Part shown: in pieces, positions 17,108 through 25,958 of the stretch
How positions within the stretch are numbered: position 1 is the first letter of the stretch
How the letters are laid out: every line of letters starts with the position of its first letter
From: Mediterraneibacter glycyrrhizinilyticus
GTDB lineage: Bacteria > Bacillota > Clostridia > Lachnospirales > Lachnospiraceae
Assembly (NCBI RefSeq): GCF_015560805.1
Contig: NZ_JADMSO010000001.1
Location: 248,001 to 312,000, forward strand
DNA length: 64,000 bases
Reading direction: 5' to 3'
The notes under the pieces: generated by a model
What the model was told of the DNA's origin: nothing
Databases searched by the model: none
What the model saw: only the letters and a program-made list of their open reading frames with translations
Made by a program: the position numbers and the translations under genes

Positions 17108-19681
17108 ATGCTGAAGATCAGCAGGCTTTCGGTAGAACATCTGCGTACAGGATGCGTGACGGACAGGGCGCAGCCACGGGTATCGTTTCAGGTGCAAAGT
17201 GACAGAGCAAACGTGCGGTTAAAATGTGCGGAGCTTCAGATCGCAGATTGGGAGATTGAGACGGACAAACAGATTCTGATCCCTTATCAAGGTCAGAAAT
17301 TGAAGCCATTTACGACATACCCGGTGCGGCTAAAGGTGACGGATGACGCAGGAGAAACCGCGGAAGCAGCGATGCAGTTTGAGACCGGAAGAATGGGAGC
17401 ACCGTGGCAGGCACAGTGGATTAGCGATCCGGCATATTCCTTTACTGAGAAAAAAGTATCGCCTCTCCCGATGATGTTCCGCAAAAAAGTTACGCTCAAG
17501 GGCAGCGTCGCGTCGGCAAAGATCTGCGCGTCGGCGCTTGGGATCTATGAGCTGGAGATCGACGGGAAAAAGGCAGGAGACCGGTATTTTGCGCCCGGAT
17601 TCACTTCGTATCGACATGAAATGCAGTATCAGGTATACGACGTCACTGATCTGCTCACGGGAAACGAAGCCGTCTTGTCGGCAGTCGTTGCAGGCGGATG
17701 GGCAGTCGGTTCGTTCGTGTTTACAAGAGGAAACCGGTTCGACGGAGACCGGCAGGCATTTCTGGCAGAATTGAGAATCACTTACGAAGACGGTTCGGAA
17801 GAGATCATCGGTACAGATGAGACATGGGAAGTGACAGAGGACGGACCGTATCGCATGGCAGATCTGTACGACGGAGAAACGTACGATGCGACGATCGATA
17901 CAGAACAGATCGCATGGAGAAAAGCAGCGCCGGAGAAATTAAAGTTTGTGCCGAATCTGATCGCAGATTACGGAAGCCCGGTCAAGGCGCAGGAGATCAT
18001 GAAGCCGCTTACATGCAGACGGACAGAGAGAAAAACACTGATCTATGATTTCGGACAGAATTTCGCAGGGGTGATCCGACTGAAGCTCAAAGGAAGAGCC
18101 GGGCAGAAGATCACGGTCCGCCATGCTGAAATATTGAATCCGGACGGAAGTCTGAACGTAACGTTTTTGCGGACCGCAAAGGCGACGGCAACGTATATTT
18201 GTAAGGCGGGCGAGCAGGAGTACAGCCCGAAGCTGACGTACATGGGATTTCGATATGCGGAGATTGAGGGGACCGAGGAAGCGGATGTGGAAGTTTCCGC
18301 TATTGCGCTTTATTCGGATATGGAACAGATCGGCGGGTTTACCTGTTCCGACGAACGGCTGAACCGCCTGCAGAAAAATATCGAGTGGAGCAGCAAATCT
18401 AATTTTGTAGAGATCCCGACCGACTGTCCGCAGCGTGACGAGCGTATGGGGTGGACAGGAGATATCGCGGTATTTGCGCCGACAGCATATTTTAATTTTG
18501 ATCTCAGCAGATTTGCGGAAAAATGGCTGCTGGACGTAAAGGCGGAACAGCTTCCAAGCGGAGGCATCCCGAATACAGTGCCGGCGCAGGGATACGGATT
18601 TCCGGCAACGATGCCGACCATGGCAATCGACTGGTGGGGAGACGCCTGCGTTCTCGTTCCGTGGGCACAGTATCAGGCATGCGGGGATATACAGATTTTA
18701 AAGGAAATGTATCCGACGATGAAAAAATATGTGAAAGCATGTCGGTTCTGGGCGGGATTTGGGCTCGGAAAACATCGATATATCTGGCACACTCCGTCCA
18801 TGCTGCATTTCGGTGACTGGGTGGCACCGGATGTTCCGAAGATGTCTCAGTGGCAGAGCCGGAGTAAATGGACGGCCACCGCGAGCCTGTACAATACGAG
18901 CAGGATCACCGGAATGACGGCTAAATTGTTGGGAGAGGAAGCAGACGCAAAATATTTCAACACACTGGCAGATAAAACAGCGGATGCATATGTTTCGATT
19001 TTTACAGACGGAAATGGAAAACTGAAAGAGGAATTTCAGACCGGATATGTACTGCCGGTGTATTTGAACATGTTTTCGGAGGAAACAAAGCGTAAGGCTG
19101 CGGATAATCTGGCGGGGCTTGTCGAAAAAGCGGATTACTGTATCGGAACAGGCTTTCCGGGGACGCCGTATATACTCTTTGCTCTTGCAGATAACGGGCA
19201 GGAAGAGACTGCGTTTAGGATGCTGATGAATACGAGGTGCCCGTCCTGGCTGTATGAAGTGAAAGCCGGAGCAACGACGATCTGGGAGCGCTGGGACGGG
19301 CTAGATGAAAAAGGAGAGTGTCCGATCGGCAACGACGGAACAGACCAGATGATCTCTTACAACCATTATGCCTCCGGTTCAGTCGGCGCTTTCTTGTATC
19401 AGCGGATCGCCGGGATCGAGGCAGTCGAACCGGGATATGAAACATTTCGGATCAAACCGGTCGTGGGCGGCGGGCTGACCTGGGCAGAGGGAAGCACCGA
19501 AACGCCATATGGACGGATTTCTTCCAAATGGAAGATCGAAAACGGCAGATTTTATCTGGAAGCCGAAGTTCCCGTCGGCACAAAATGTACGGTCATACTG
19601 CCCGACGACTCCGTGAAAGAGACGGGAAGCGGAACATACAGGATGGAATGTGCTTATGCAAAAGGAGAAGTGAGGAAGTAA
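17108..19681 (+). CDS. Alpha-L-rhamnosidase (GH78)
   Basis: 857 residues, no signal peptide. The N-terminal beta domains include the rhamnose-binding region with ALGIYELEIDGKKAGDRYFAPGFTSY; the (alpha/alpha)6 barrel carries the family signature IPTDCPQRDERMGWTGD at about residue 440, which holds conserved catalytic acidic residues; further barrel parts are CIGTGFPGTPYILFAL and GATTIWERWDG; a C-terminal beta domain follows. Length and domain order fit GH78. It would release terminal L-rhamnose from flavonoid glycosides or pectic side chains. It heads a unit with the symporter (4 bp downstream) and the large GH3. An AGGAGGAAA site precedes the start. Confidence 0.93.
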   Translation: MLKISRLSVEHLRTGCVTDRAQPRVSFQVQSDRANVRLKCAELQIADWEIETDKQILIPYQGQKLKPFTTYPVRLKVTDDAGETAEAAMQFETGRMGAPWQAQWISDPAYSFTEKKVSPLPMMFRKKVTLKGSVASAKICASALGIYELEIDGKKAGDRYFAPGFTSYRHEMQYQVYDVTDLLTGNEAVLSAVVAGGWAVGSFVFTRGNRFDGDRQAFLAELRITYEDGSEEIIGTDETWEVTEDGPYRMADLYDGETYDATIDTEQIAWRKAAPEKLKFVPNLIADYGSPVKAQEIMKPLTCRRTERKTLIYDFGQNFAGVIRLKLKGRAGQKITVRHAEILNPDGSLNVTFLRTAKATATYICKAGEQEYSPKLTYMGFRYAEIEGTEEADVEVSAIALYSDMEQIGGFTCSDERLNRLQKNIEWSSKSNFVEIPTDCPQRDERMGWTGDIAVFAPTAYFNFDLSRFAEKWLLDVKAEQLPSGGIPNTVPAQGYGFPATMPTMAIDWWGDACVLVPWAQYQACGDIQILKEMYPTMKKYVKACRFWAGFGLGKHRYIWHTPSMLHFGDWVAPDVPKMSQWQSRSKWTATASLYNTSRITGMTAKLLGEEADAKYFNTLADKTADAYVSIFTDGNGKLKEEFQTGYVLPVYLNMFSEETKRKAADNLAGLVEKADYCIGTGFPGTPYILFALADNGQEETAFRMLMNTRCPSWLYEVKAGATTIWERWDGLDEKGECPIGNDGTDQMISYNHYASGSVGAFLYQRIAGIEAVEPGYETFRIKPVVGGGLTWAEGSTETPYGRISSKWKIENGRFYLEAEVPVGTKCTVILPDDSVKETGSGTYRMECAYAKGEVRK

Positions 19682-19685
19682 AAGT

Positions 19686-21170
19686 ATGAGAGAAGAGAGG
19701 AAAGGAAATTTCTGGAATACGCCGTTGACGGCGTCTATGATCAAGACGAAAGATGTGCGGATGCCGGAAATGCTGCTGGGATATTTTATCGGTCCCATCG
19801 GAGGGCTGCTTTCATCTGGGATTTTTACCAGTATTTTAAATACATATTTCACGGATGTACTGAAACTGGATCTGACGTTTTTGACAACCTTGCAGTTGGT
19901 ATCGACGATATTCATTGTGATCGCCAACCTGATCGTCGGACAGTTGATCGAACGGACAAAAGTGATGGCGGGCAAGGCAAGACCGTGGATTCTGTTATCG
20001 GCACTGACGCTGTCGGTCGCCTCGGTTCTGATGTTTATCGTACCGTTTGAGGGCACGGCAAAGATGATCTGGATCGCAGTGGCATATAACTTGTTTTATT
20101 CCGTGGCATATCCGATTTATAATACCGCCAATTCCACACTTGTGGCAGTGTCAACAAGAAATTCCGACCAGAGAGGACAGCTCGCATCCTTTACAAATAT
20201 CGCAGGACTTGCGGCGATGGGAGCCGGTTCGATGGTATTTCCGATTCTCGTATCCTTTGCGTTAAAAGAGAAACAAAATCTCTGGTTTATGGCGATGCTG
20301 GCAGTCGGGATCCTCACGGCGCTTACCATATTCTTACAATATAAGTTCAGCCGTGAACGTGTGACGGAAGAATTGCTGGAGCAAAACAAAGAGGATGGGG
20401 GAACGATACCGCAGACATCGGTATCTATGAGAGCACAGTTTGCAGCAGTTGCATCGGAAAAATGGTGGTGGATCGTCATGGTATTCTATATGATCTTTCA
20501 GTTTTCCGGTGCGATCAAGAATGGCTCGATGTCCTATTTTTGTAAATGGGTGCTGGATAATTCGGTCATGGGAGCTGATGCATGGGGAACATATCAGTCG
20601 ATCCTGGCGATCATGGGAGCGATCCCGATGGCAGTGGCGATGTTATTTGTCAATCCGCTGTGTCAGAAATTCGGAAAGCGGAAAACAGTCAGCGCGTTTC
20701 TGATCCTGGGCGTTATAGGCGGCGCGATCGCAGGAATGGGAGGAAATCATATCGTACCGGTTGCTGCCGGCGTAGCATTGAAATGTCTGGGATCGTCTCC
20801 GGCATGCTATATGATCCTGGCAATGCTGGCGGATGTGATCGATCATATTGAATGGAAGACCGGACTTCGTACGGACGGATTGACGATGTCGATTTACAGT
20901 TCGCTTATGGTGGCGGCGTCTCCGGTCATGAACGCAGTCTTTTCCCTGATCTTGAAGATCGTCGGATACGATCAGAATTCGGTGGTCGGAGTGGATGTGC
21001 AAAGTGCGGCGGCACAGGCCGGGATCTCCATCAGTTATATCTGGGTCGAGACCGCGGCATATCTGATCTGCGCAGTGCTGTTGTTTTTGTTCTTCCGGGT
21101 GGAAGACAATCTGAAAGCGGAGCAGGATGAGATCGAATGCAGAAATAAAGAGAAAAAAGCGGAAATTTAA
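19686..21170 (+). CDS. GPH-family (glycoside-pentoside-hexuronide) cation symporter
   Basis: 494 residues with about twelve hydrophobic segments. Family features are the N-terminal LLGYFIGPIGGLLSSGIFTSILNTYFTDVL, the cytoplasmic loop GQLIERTKVMAGKARPWILL between helices 2 and 3, and NTANSTLVAVSTRNSDQRGQLASF after helix 5. GPH proteins import oligosaccharides or glycosides with Na+ or H+. It starts four bases after the rhamnosidase stop and precedes the GH3, so the likely cargo is a rhamnosyl or glucosyl glycoside that is then cut inside the cell; the substrate is inference. Confidence 0.9.
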   Translation: MREERKGNFWNTPLTASMIKTKDVRMPEMLLGYFIGPIGGLLSSGIFTSILNTYFTDVLKLDLTFLTTLQLVSTIFIVIANLIVGQLIERTKVMAGKARPWILLSALTLSVASVLMFIVPFEGTAKMIWIAVAYNLFYSVAYPIYNTANSTLVAVSTRNSDQRGQLASFTNIAGLAAMGAGSMVFPILVSFALKEKQNLWFMAMLAVGILTALTIFLQYKFSRERVTEELLEQNKEDGGTIPQTSVSMRAQFAAVASEKWWWIVMVFYMIFQFSGAIKNGSMSYFCKWVLDNSVMGADAWGTYQSILAIMGAIPMAVAMLFVNPLCQKFGKRKTVSAFLILGVIGGAIAGMGGNHIVPVAAGVALKCLGSSPACYMILAMLADVIDHIEWKTGLRTDGLTMSIYSSLMVAASPVMNAVFSLILKIVGYDQNSVVGVDVQSAAAQAGISISYIWVETAAYLICAVLLFLFFRVEDNLKAEQDEIECRNKEKKAEI

Positions 21171-21246
21171 AAAGGAATGAGATCGGATCTTTCAGCCGTG
21201 CGGGCTGAGAAAATAGATCAAATGAACAAAAGGAGGAGGAATCTAT

Positions 21247-24200
21247 ATGAAAACAAAGAAAATTGCACCGGCGATGCGTGGGCTTGCGGCAGTTACAGCA
21301 TCTGTTATGGCTCTTTCCATCGTTGGGGCAGACATCGCAGACGGTTATCGCGCAAGAATAGACAGCGCGCTCGGAACACAGAGCTATGTGACGAAGAATG
21401 ATGAAGATTCGGCGAGATTTGTCAGCGATTACGCAACATTCGAAGAGATGAAAGCGGCAGCAAAAGACATTGCCGTAAGAGAGGGAGAGGAGGGAACGGT
21501 CATTATGAAAAATGACAACGACGTTCTTCCTTTATCCGGTAAGAGTGTGGCGCTGTTTGGTCTTGCGGCGTATGTACCGTATCCATACGCACAAAAGGAT
21601 CTGAAAGCCGGAAATGAAGATGCGGTGAATCTGGTTCAAGCATTTACAGATGCAGGGGTTGAGATCAACCAGACGGTGATGGATTTCTATCAGAAAAATA
21701 TTTTGAATGAACATATTGAAGAAGTAGAAAACAAATGGACAGGAGAAAAGGAGAAACAGGTTGCATATGATAACATCTATGTATCCGCTCCGGGAGATAT
21801 GGCGACGTATCAGATCAACGAAGTTCCTCCGTCAGAATATGAGAGCCTCGGAGCTCCGGCAGACTGGAAGTCCAAGATCAATAAGGACGAAACCGTCGGA
21901 ATCTGTGTATTTGCAAGGGGCGCAGGAGAGGGAAATACTTATGCGCCGGGTTCCGCGACAGACCGTGCAGGCAAAGAAACAGGAGCAGATCCGCTTGCAC
22001 TTTCAGCAGATGAACTGGCAGTTGTCGACGCGGCAAAAGAAACCTGTTCTCAGGTCGTTGTTCTGATCAACTCCGGAAATACAATGGTATTGAAAGAAAT
22101 CGCAGAGGGCGGCGCACATGAGGTGGACGGTATCGCCTACATCGGCTGTCTGAACGATTATCAGGCGACCGGAGTTGTCAATGTACTGACCGGAAACGTG
22201 AATGCCACCGGAGCGCTTCCGGATACCTATGTGGCAGACAATGCCTCCATACCGGCGGTGATGAATTTCGGCGGAGGATATTATGCTGATTACGAATCCA
22301 TCGGACGAAACGGAGATGACCCGCGGTATCCGGGCGTTGAGATCGCCAATACCGAAGCCGGTTCTTTCGGAGGATCCGATACATATAACGGCGGTACTTA
22401 TGTCGTGGAAGCAGAGGGCATTTATGTCGGATATAAATATTTTGAGACACGTTATTACGACGCGGTTGCCAATCCGGATTCCGGTGCGAATTCAGCGGCA
22501 GGAGCGACTCAGGCGGCAGCGTGGGATTATAACAACGAAGTGCTTTATGATTTCGGGCATGGTCTGAGTTATCTGGATTATGCACAGAACTTAAAGAGCG
22601 TCGAAGTAGATAAGACGGCAGACGGCAATATTACGGCAGTTGTAGAATTGAAAAACAACAGCGATCAGGACGGAACATTTCTGGCACAGTTGTATGTGCA
22701 GCAGCCATATACGGAATATGATAAAGAAAATCATGTGGAGAAATCCGCAGTGATGTTCCTGAATTCTGCCAAGACAGAAGTGGCGGCAGGAAAAACAGAA
22801 GAAGTAACGATCACGATCCCGACAAAGTATCTCGCAAGTTATGATTATACAAATGCCAAAACTTATATTCTGGATGAGGGAGATTACTATTTTACCGCGG
22901 CAGCAGGATCCCATGAGGCAGTGAATAATATTCTGGCAGAACAGGGATATACAGTCAAAGACGGTATGGATGCGGAAGCATCAGGCGCAGTCCAGACATG
23001 GAAGCTGGATGAGTTCGACAATACCACATTTGCCGTTGAAAACGGTACGGAAGTCACCAATGTGGCAGAGGAAGCAGATTTGAATTACTGGACAGAAGAG
23101 GAGACCGTGACATACCTGTCCCGTCAGGATTGGGAGGGAACCTATCCGATCAACTACAACGAGGTGGAGATCAAGGTAGGAGACAGCCCGAAGAGTGAGG
23201 AATGGATTGCAGAACTTCGCGGAGAGACCTACACGATCCAGACAGACGATCCGGCAAAAGAGGGCAAGGATCAGGGCATCCGTTTTGATACTGCGACGAT
23301 CCAGCCGAATCAGATGGAAGATATCAACGATCCGGTATGGGATGAACTTGTCGCAGAGATCACGATCGATGAAGCAGTCGGCGCAGTGATCCACGGCGGA
23401 AGCCAGACAGATAAGCTGACAAATGTAGAGAACCCGATCGTAAACCAGAACGAGGGCGTCAGCGGATTTACGGCAGCTTATGAGGATAAAGAGTCCGGAG
23501 AGACCTATCGTTTCAATGTACATTCCCAGACACTGCTCGGTTCTTCCTTTAATCCACAGCTGGCATATGACTGGGGACGTGTAGAGGGAAATTCCGGACT
23601 CTGGCTCCAGAGGTATCATCTGTGGGGAACCGGTCTCACACAGAGAAGAACGCCTTACAACGGACGTAACTACGAATACATTTCCGAAGACCCGATGCTG
23701 ACGAACCGTATGGGATATGGTATTTTGCAGGGATGCGCGGATATGGGAATCTTAAACGGACCGAAGCATATGGGATTCAACGATCAGGAACATAACCGAG
23801 GCGGAATTTCCGCATATATGCACGAGCAGAAATTCCGTGAGACCGATTTACGTTGTTTCCAGGGCGGTCTGGAAGATGCGGACGGTATGGCTGTTATGAT
23901 CGCGTTTAACCGGATCGGAGCAACCAATGCATCTCACCATGTAGGTATGCTGCAGGATATTTTAAGAAACGAATGGGCGTTTACAGGTTTGATCTCGACG
24001 GATATGATGAACAACAAATATTATTTCAATCCGGAATCCATGATCATGGCGGGAATCACACAGGTGGCAGATTTTGCGACGGAAGACAACCATATCAATA
24101 TGGGAGAAAACGGAGCAGACGCAACATGGATGCATATTTCGGAAGATACCGTGAAAAATGATGCGGCTCTGGTAGAACAGGCAAGAGAAAATCTGAAATA

Positions 24201-24399
24201 TCAGCTTTATACATTTGCAAACAGCGCAGTCATGAATGTTTCTACGGAACGGGTAATGACCTGGTGGGATATCGCGCTGAAAACAATTACTTATGTAAGC
24301 GGCGCTCTGGCTGTTGCTTCGGCGGCAGCATGGATCGTACTGACGGTTCAGTCAGGAAAGAAAGCGACCACAAAGAAAAAGGAGGAGAGCGAATCATGA
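21247..24399 (+). CDS. Domain-permuted, membrane-anchored GH3 family protein
   Basis: 1050 residues. A hydrophobic N-terminal helix (residues 9-28, MRGLAAVTASVMALSIVGA) acts as signal or anchor, and a second one lies at about 1013-1035 before a lysine-rich tail, so both ends appear membrane-bound with the bulk outside. The order of GH3 parts is reversed: the C-type sandwich domain comes first (EEGTVIMKNDNDVLPLSG, residues 75-130), then a fibronectin-like domain (LKNNSDQDGTFLAQLYVQQP), and the TIM-barrel part comes last, with the probable nucleophile in FTGLISTDMMN (D919). Permuted GH3 enzymes are known in Ruminococcus. It may trim beta-glucosides at the cell surface. Its stop overlaps the next start (ATGA). 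Confidence 0.85.
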   Translation: MKTKKIAPAMRGLAAVTASVMALSIVGADIADGYRARIDSALGTQSYVTKNDEDSARFVSDYATFEEMKAAAKDIAVREGEEGTVIMKNDNDVLPLSGKSVALFGLAAYVPYPYAQKDLKAGNEDAVNLVQAFTDAGVEINQTVMDFYQKNILNEHIEEVENKWTGEKEKQVAYDNIYVSAPGDMATYQINEVPPSEYESLGAPADWKSKINKDETVGICVFARGAGEGNTYAPGSATDRAGKETGADPLALSADELAVVDAAKETCSQVVVLINSGNTMVLKEIAEGGAHEVDGIAYIGCLNDYQATGVVNVLTGNVNATGALPDTYVADNASIPAVMNFGGGYYADYESIGRNGDDPRYPGVEIANTEAGSFGGSDTYNGGTYVVEAEGIYVGYKYFETRYYDAVANPDSGANSAAGATQAAAWDYNNEVLYDFGHGLSYLDYAQNLKSVEVDKTADGNITAVVELKNNSDQDGTFLAQLYVQQPYTEYDKENHVEKSAVMFLNSAKTEVAAGKTEEVTITIPTKYLASYDYTNAKTYILDEGDYYFTAAAGSHEAVNNILAEQGYTVKDGMDAEASGAVQTWKLDEFDNTTFAVENGTEVTNVAEEADLNYWTEEETVTYLSRQDWEGTYPINYNEVEIKVGDSPKSEEWIAELRGETYTIQTDDPAKEGKDQGIRFDTATIQPNQMEDINDPVWDELVAEITIDEAVGAVIHGGSQTDKLTNVENPIVNQNEGVSGFTAAYEDKESGETYRFNVHSQTLLGSSFNPQLAYDWGRVEGNSGLWLQRYHLWGTGLTQRRTPYNGRNYEYISEDPMLTNRMGYGILQGCADMGILNGPKHMGFNDQEHNRGGISAYMHEQKFRETDLRCFQGGLEDADGMAVMIAFNRIGATNASHHVGMLQDILRNEWAFTGLISTDMMNNKYYFNPESMIMAGITQVADFATEDNHINMGENGADATWMHISEDTVKNDAALVEQARENLKYQLYTFANSAVMNVSTERVMTWWDIALKTITYVSGALAVASAAAWIVLTVQSGKKATTKKKEESES

Positions 24400-24869
24400 T
24401 CAAAAAACAGTCAGTCGGAATTTGGATGAACGTGGCGGTTGTTTTGTTAACGCTGGTATCTCTTATCGTATATGGCGTCAATATTTCAAGCGAGGGGTAT
24501 TTCAAAAATGCAGCGGTCAGCAACCTGATCTTATATGGTGTACTTGCGATCGTGATGCTGATAATGGTGATCGTACTGGCACAGGTAAAGGTCAGCGATT
24601 CCGTACAGCTTGCAGTTGAGATCGTTTCCGGGATCCTCAGGATCGCAGCTCCGGTGCTTCTGACACTGGGACTGGTCACACTGGTCAGTGCAAGAGCAGA
24701 GGGACTTGGGTTTATCTTCTTTTCCAATGAAGATGTCCTGCTGGAAGTTCAGACGGCGGCAAATATGTCTTCGGCAACAGGCACGATCGTAAATATGGTA
24801 TGCTTAGGGATCTCTGCGATCGCGGCGATGGCAGCAGCATTTTTCAGCACAAAGAAAAAGGACGCTTAG
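24396..24869 (+). CDS. Small four-helix membrane protein linked to GH3
   Basis: 157 residues with four hydrophobic segments (NVAVVLLTLVSLIVYGVNI, LILYGVLAIVMLIMVIVLAQ, IAAPVLLTLGLVTLVSA, IVNMVCLGISAIAAMAAAFF) and a lysine-rich C-terminus. The ATG overlaps the GH3 stop as ATGA and has the GGAGGAG site inside the GH3 end, so the two are translationally coupled. I do not recognise the family. The tight link to a double-anchored GH3 suggests a partner that holds, exports or folds the enzyme; this is inference. A terminator follows. Confidence 0.8.
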   Translation: MIKKQSVGIWMNVAVVLLTLVSLIVYGVNISSEGYFKNAAVSNLILYGVLAIVMLIMVIVLAQVKVSDSVQLAVEIVSGILRIAAPVLLTLGLVTLVSARAEGLGFIFFSNEDVLLEVQTAANMSSATGTIVNMVCLGISAIAAMAAAFFSTKKKDA

Positions 24870-24921
24870 AGAGCGGCGCACGAAGCAAAAAAGAAAAACA
24901 TGAAATAGAGATCGTGTGATA

Positions 24922-24980
24922 AAAAGAGAAATTCCAGTTTCGGAGCGGGAATCATCCGGAACGGGAATTTCTCTTTTCTT
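24922..24980 (+). terminator. Rho-independent terminator of the GH78-GPH-GH3 unit
   Basis: Arms AAAAGAGAAATTCC and GGAATTTCTCTTTT with CCGGA-type inner pairing, followed by CTTTG. The rest of the 378-bp gap to 25247 holds the repeat array below and no gene. Confidence 0.85.
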
Positions 24981-25103
24981 TGTATAGGCGACGAGCCAAA
25001 GTCCGGACTTGCCCGAGACCTTGGCGACTGCTTACAATCCCGGAATGTGCCTTTTGGCGCTTCCGGTGATTGCGGTATGGAAAAGTCAATATTTTGCGGT
25101 AAA

Positions 25104-25151
25104 ACAAAGTGTGGAACAAAGAGTACAACAAAGAGTACAAAACAAAGATTG
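25104..25151 (+). repeat. Four tandem ACAAAG repeats, candidate LytTR binding sites
   Basis: ACAAAG begins at 25104, 25116, 25128 and 25142, giving spacings of 12, 12 and 14 bp; two units share ACAAAGAGTACA exactly. LytTR DNA-binding domains typically recognise short direct repeats spaced about one helical turn apart. The array lies about 100 bp before the LytTR regulator gene, which suggests autoregulation. Confidence 0.55.
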
Positions 25152-25247
25152 TAAAAGAGGTTTTTGGAAGACAGATTAGATAACAGGGGTGCAAAATCAT
25201 TGAAAATAGTATAAAATGGAGACAAAAATGAAAAGGAGATCAGCATC

Positions 25248-25958
25248 ATGTATCGGATTGCAGTGGTGGAGGACGATAAGACTTATGCTGTGCAGCTAAA
25301 AGAATACCTTGCCCGTTATGGAGAAGAAACCGGGCATAAAATAACGGTCACGGTATTTCAGGACGGAGAAGATATTGTGACGGATTATTCGGCAGATTTT
25401 GATATTATTTTAATGGATGTGGAAATGGCTTTTATGGACGGGATGACCGCCGCAGAAAAAATCAGGGAAAAGGATCGGGAAGTGATCATTATTTTCATTA
25501 CCAATATGCCGCAGTATGCAATTCAGGGATATCGGGTGGATGCGCTCGATTATGTGCTCAAGCCGATTTCTTACTTTGCGTTCTCCCAGCGGATCGACCG
25601 GGCACTTATGCGGGTGAAACGAAAGGAAACGACATACCTTACGGTGGCGCAGAAAGGTGGGATGCGTAAGCTGGACGTGTCGAAGATCAGTTATGTGGAA
25701 GTGCGGGATCATCTGCTGATCTATCATCTGCCGGATGAGGAGATCGTGGCAAAAGGCAGTATGAATGACGCAGAGAGCGCGCTGGACGGACGATTGTTTT
25801 TTCGGTGCAACCGATGTTATCTTGTAAATCTGGAGTATGTGGAGGACTTCCGTGGAAATGATGTGACGGTTGCAGGGGATCTGATCCAGGTAAGCCGATC
25901 CAGAAAGAAACCGTTTCTGGACGCATTGAACAATTATATGAATGAGGTGGGAAATTAG
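25248..25958 (+). CDS. LytTR-type response regulator
   Basis: 236 residues: an N-terminal receiver domain with acidic residues EDD at 9-11, phospho-acceptor D57 (IILMDVEM) and the conserved lysine in YVLKP, followed by a C-terminal LytTR DNA-binding domain (YLTVAQKGGMRKLDVSKISYVEV, FFRCNRCYLVNLEYV). This is the AgrA/VirR architecture. It is immediately followed by its kinase (stop to start without a gap). Direct repeats upstream are candidate targets. The system lies next to the rhamnosidase/GH3 locus, so it may sense glycoside-related or peptide signals; the signal is unknown. Confidence 0.93.
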   Translation: MYRIAVVEDDKTYAVQLKEYLARYGEETGHKITVTVFQDGEDIVTDYSADFDIILMDVEMAFMDGMTAAEKIREKDREVIIIFITNMPQYAIQGYRVDALDYVLKPISYFAFSQRIDRALMRVKRKETTYLTVAQKGGMRKLDVSKISYVEVRDHLLIYHLPDEEIVAKGSMNDAESALDGRLFFRCNRCYLVNLEYVEDFRGNDVTVAGDLIQVSRSRKKPFLDALNNYMNEVGN

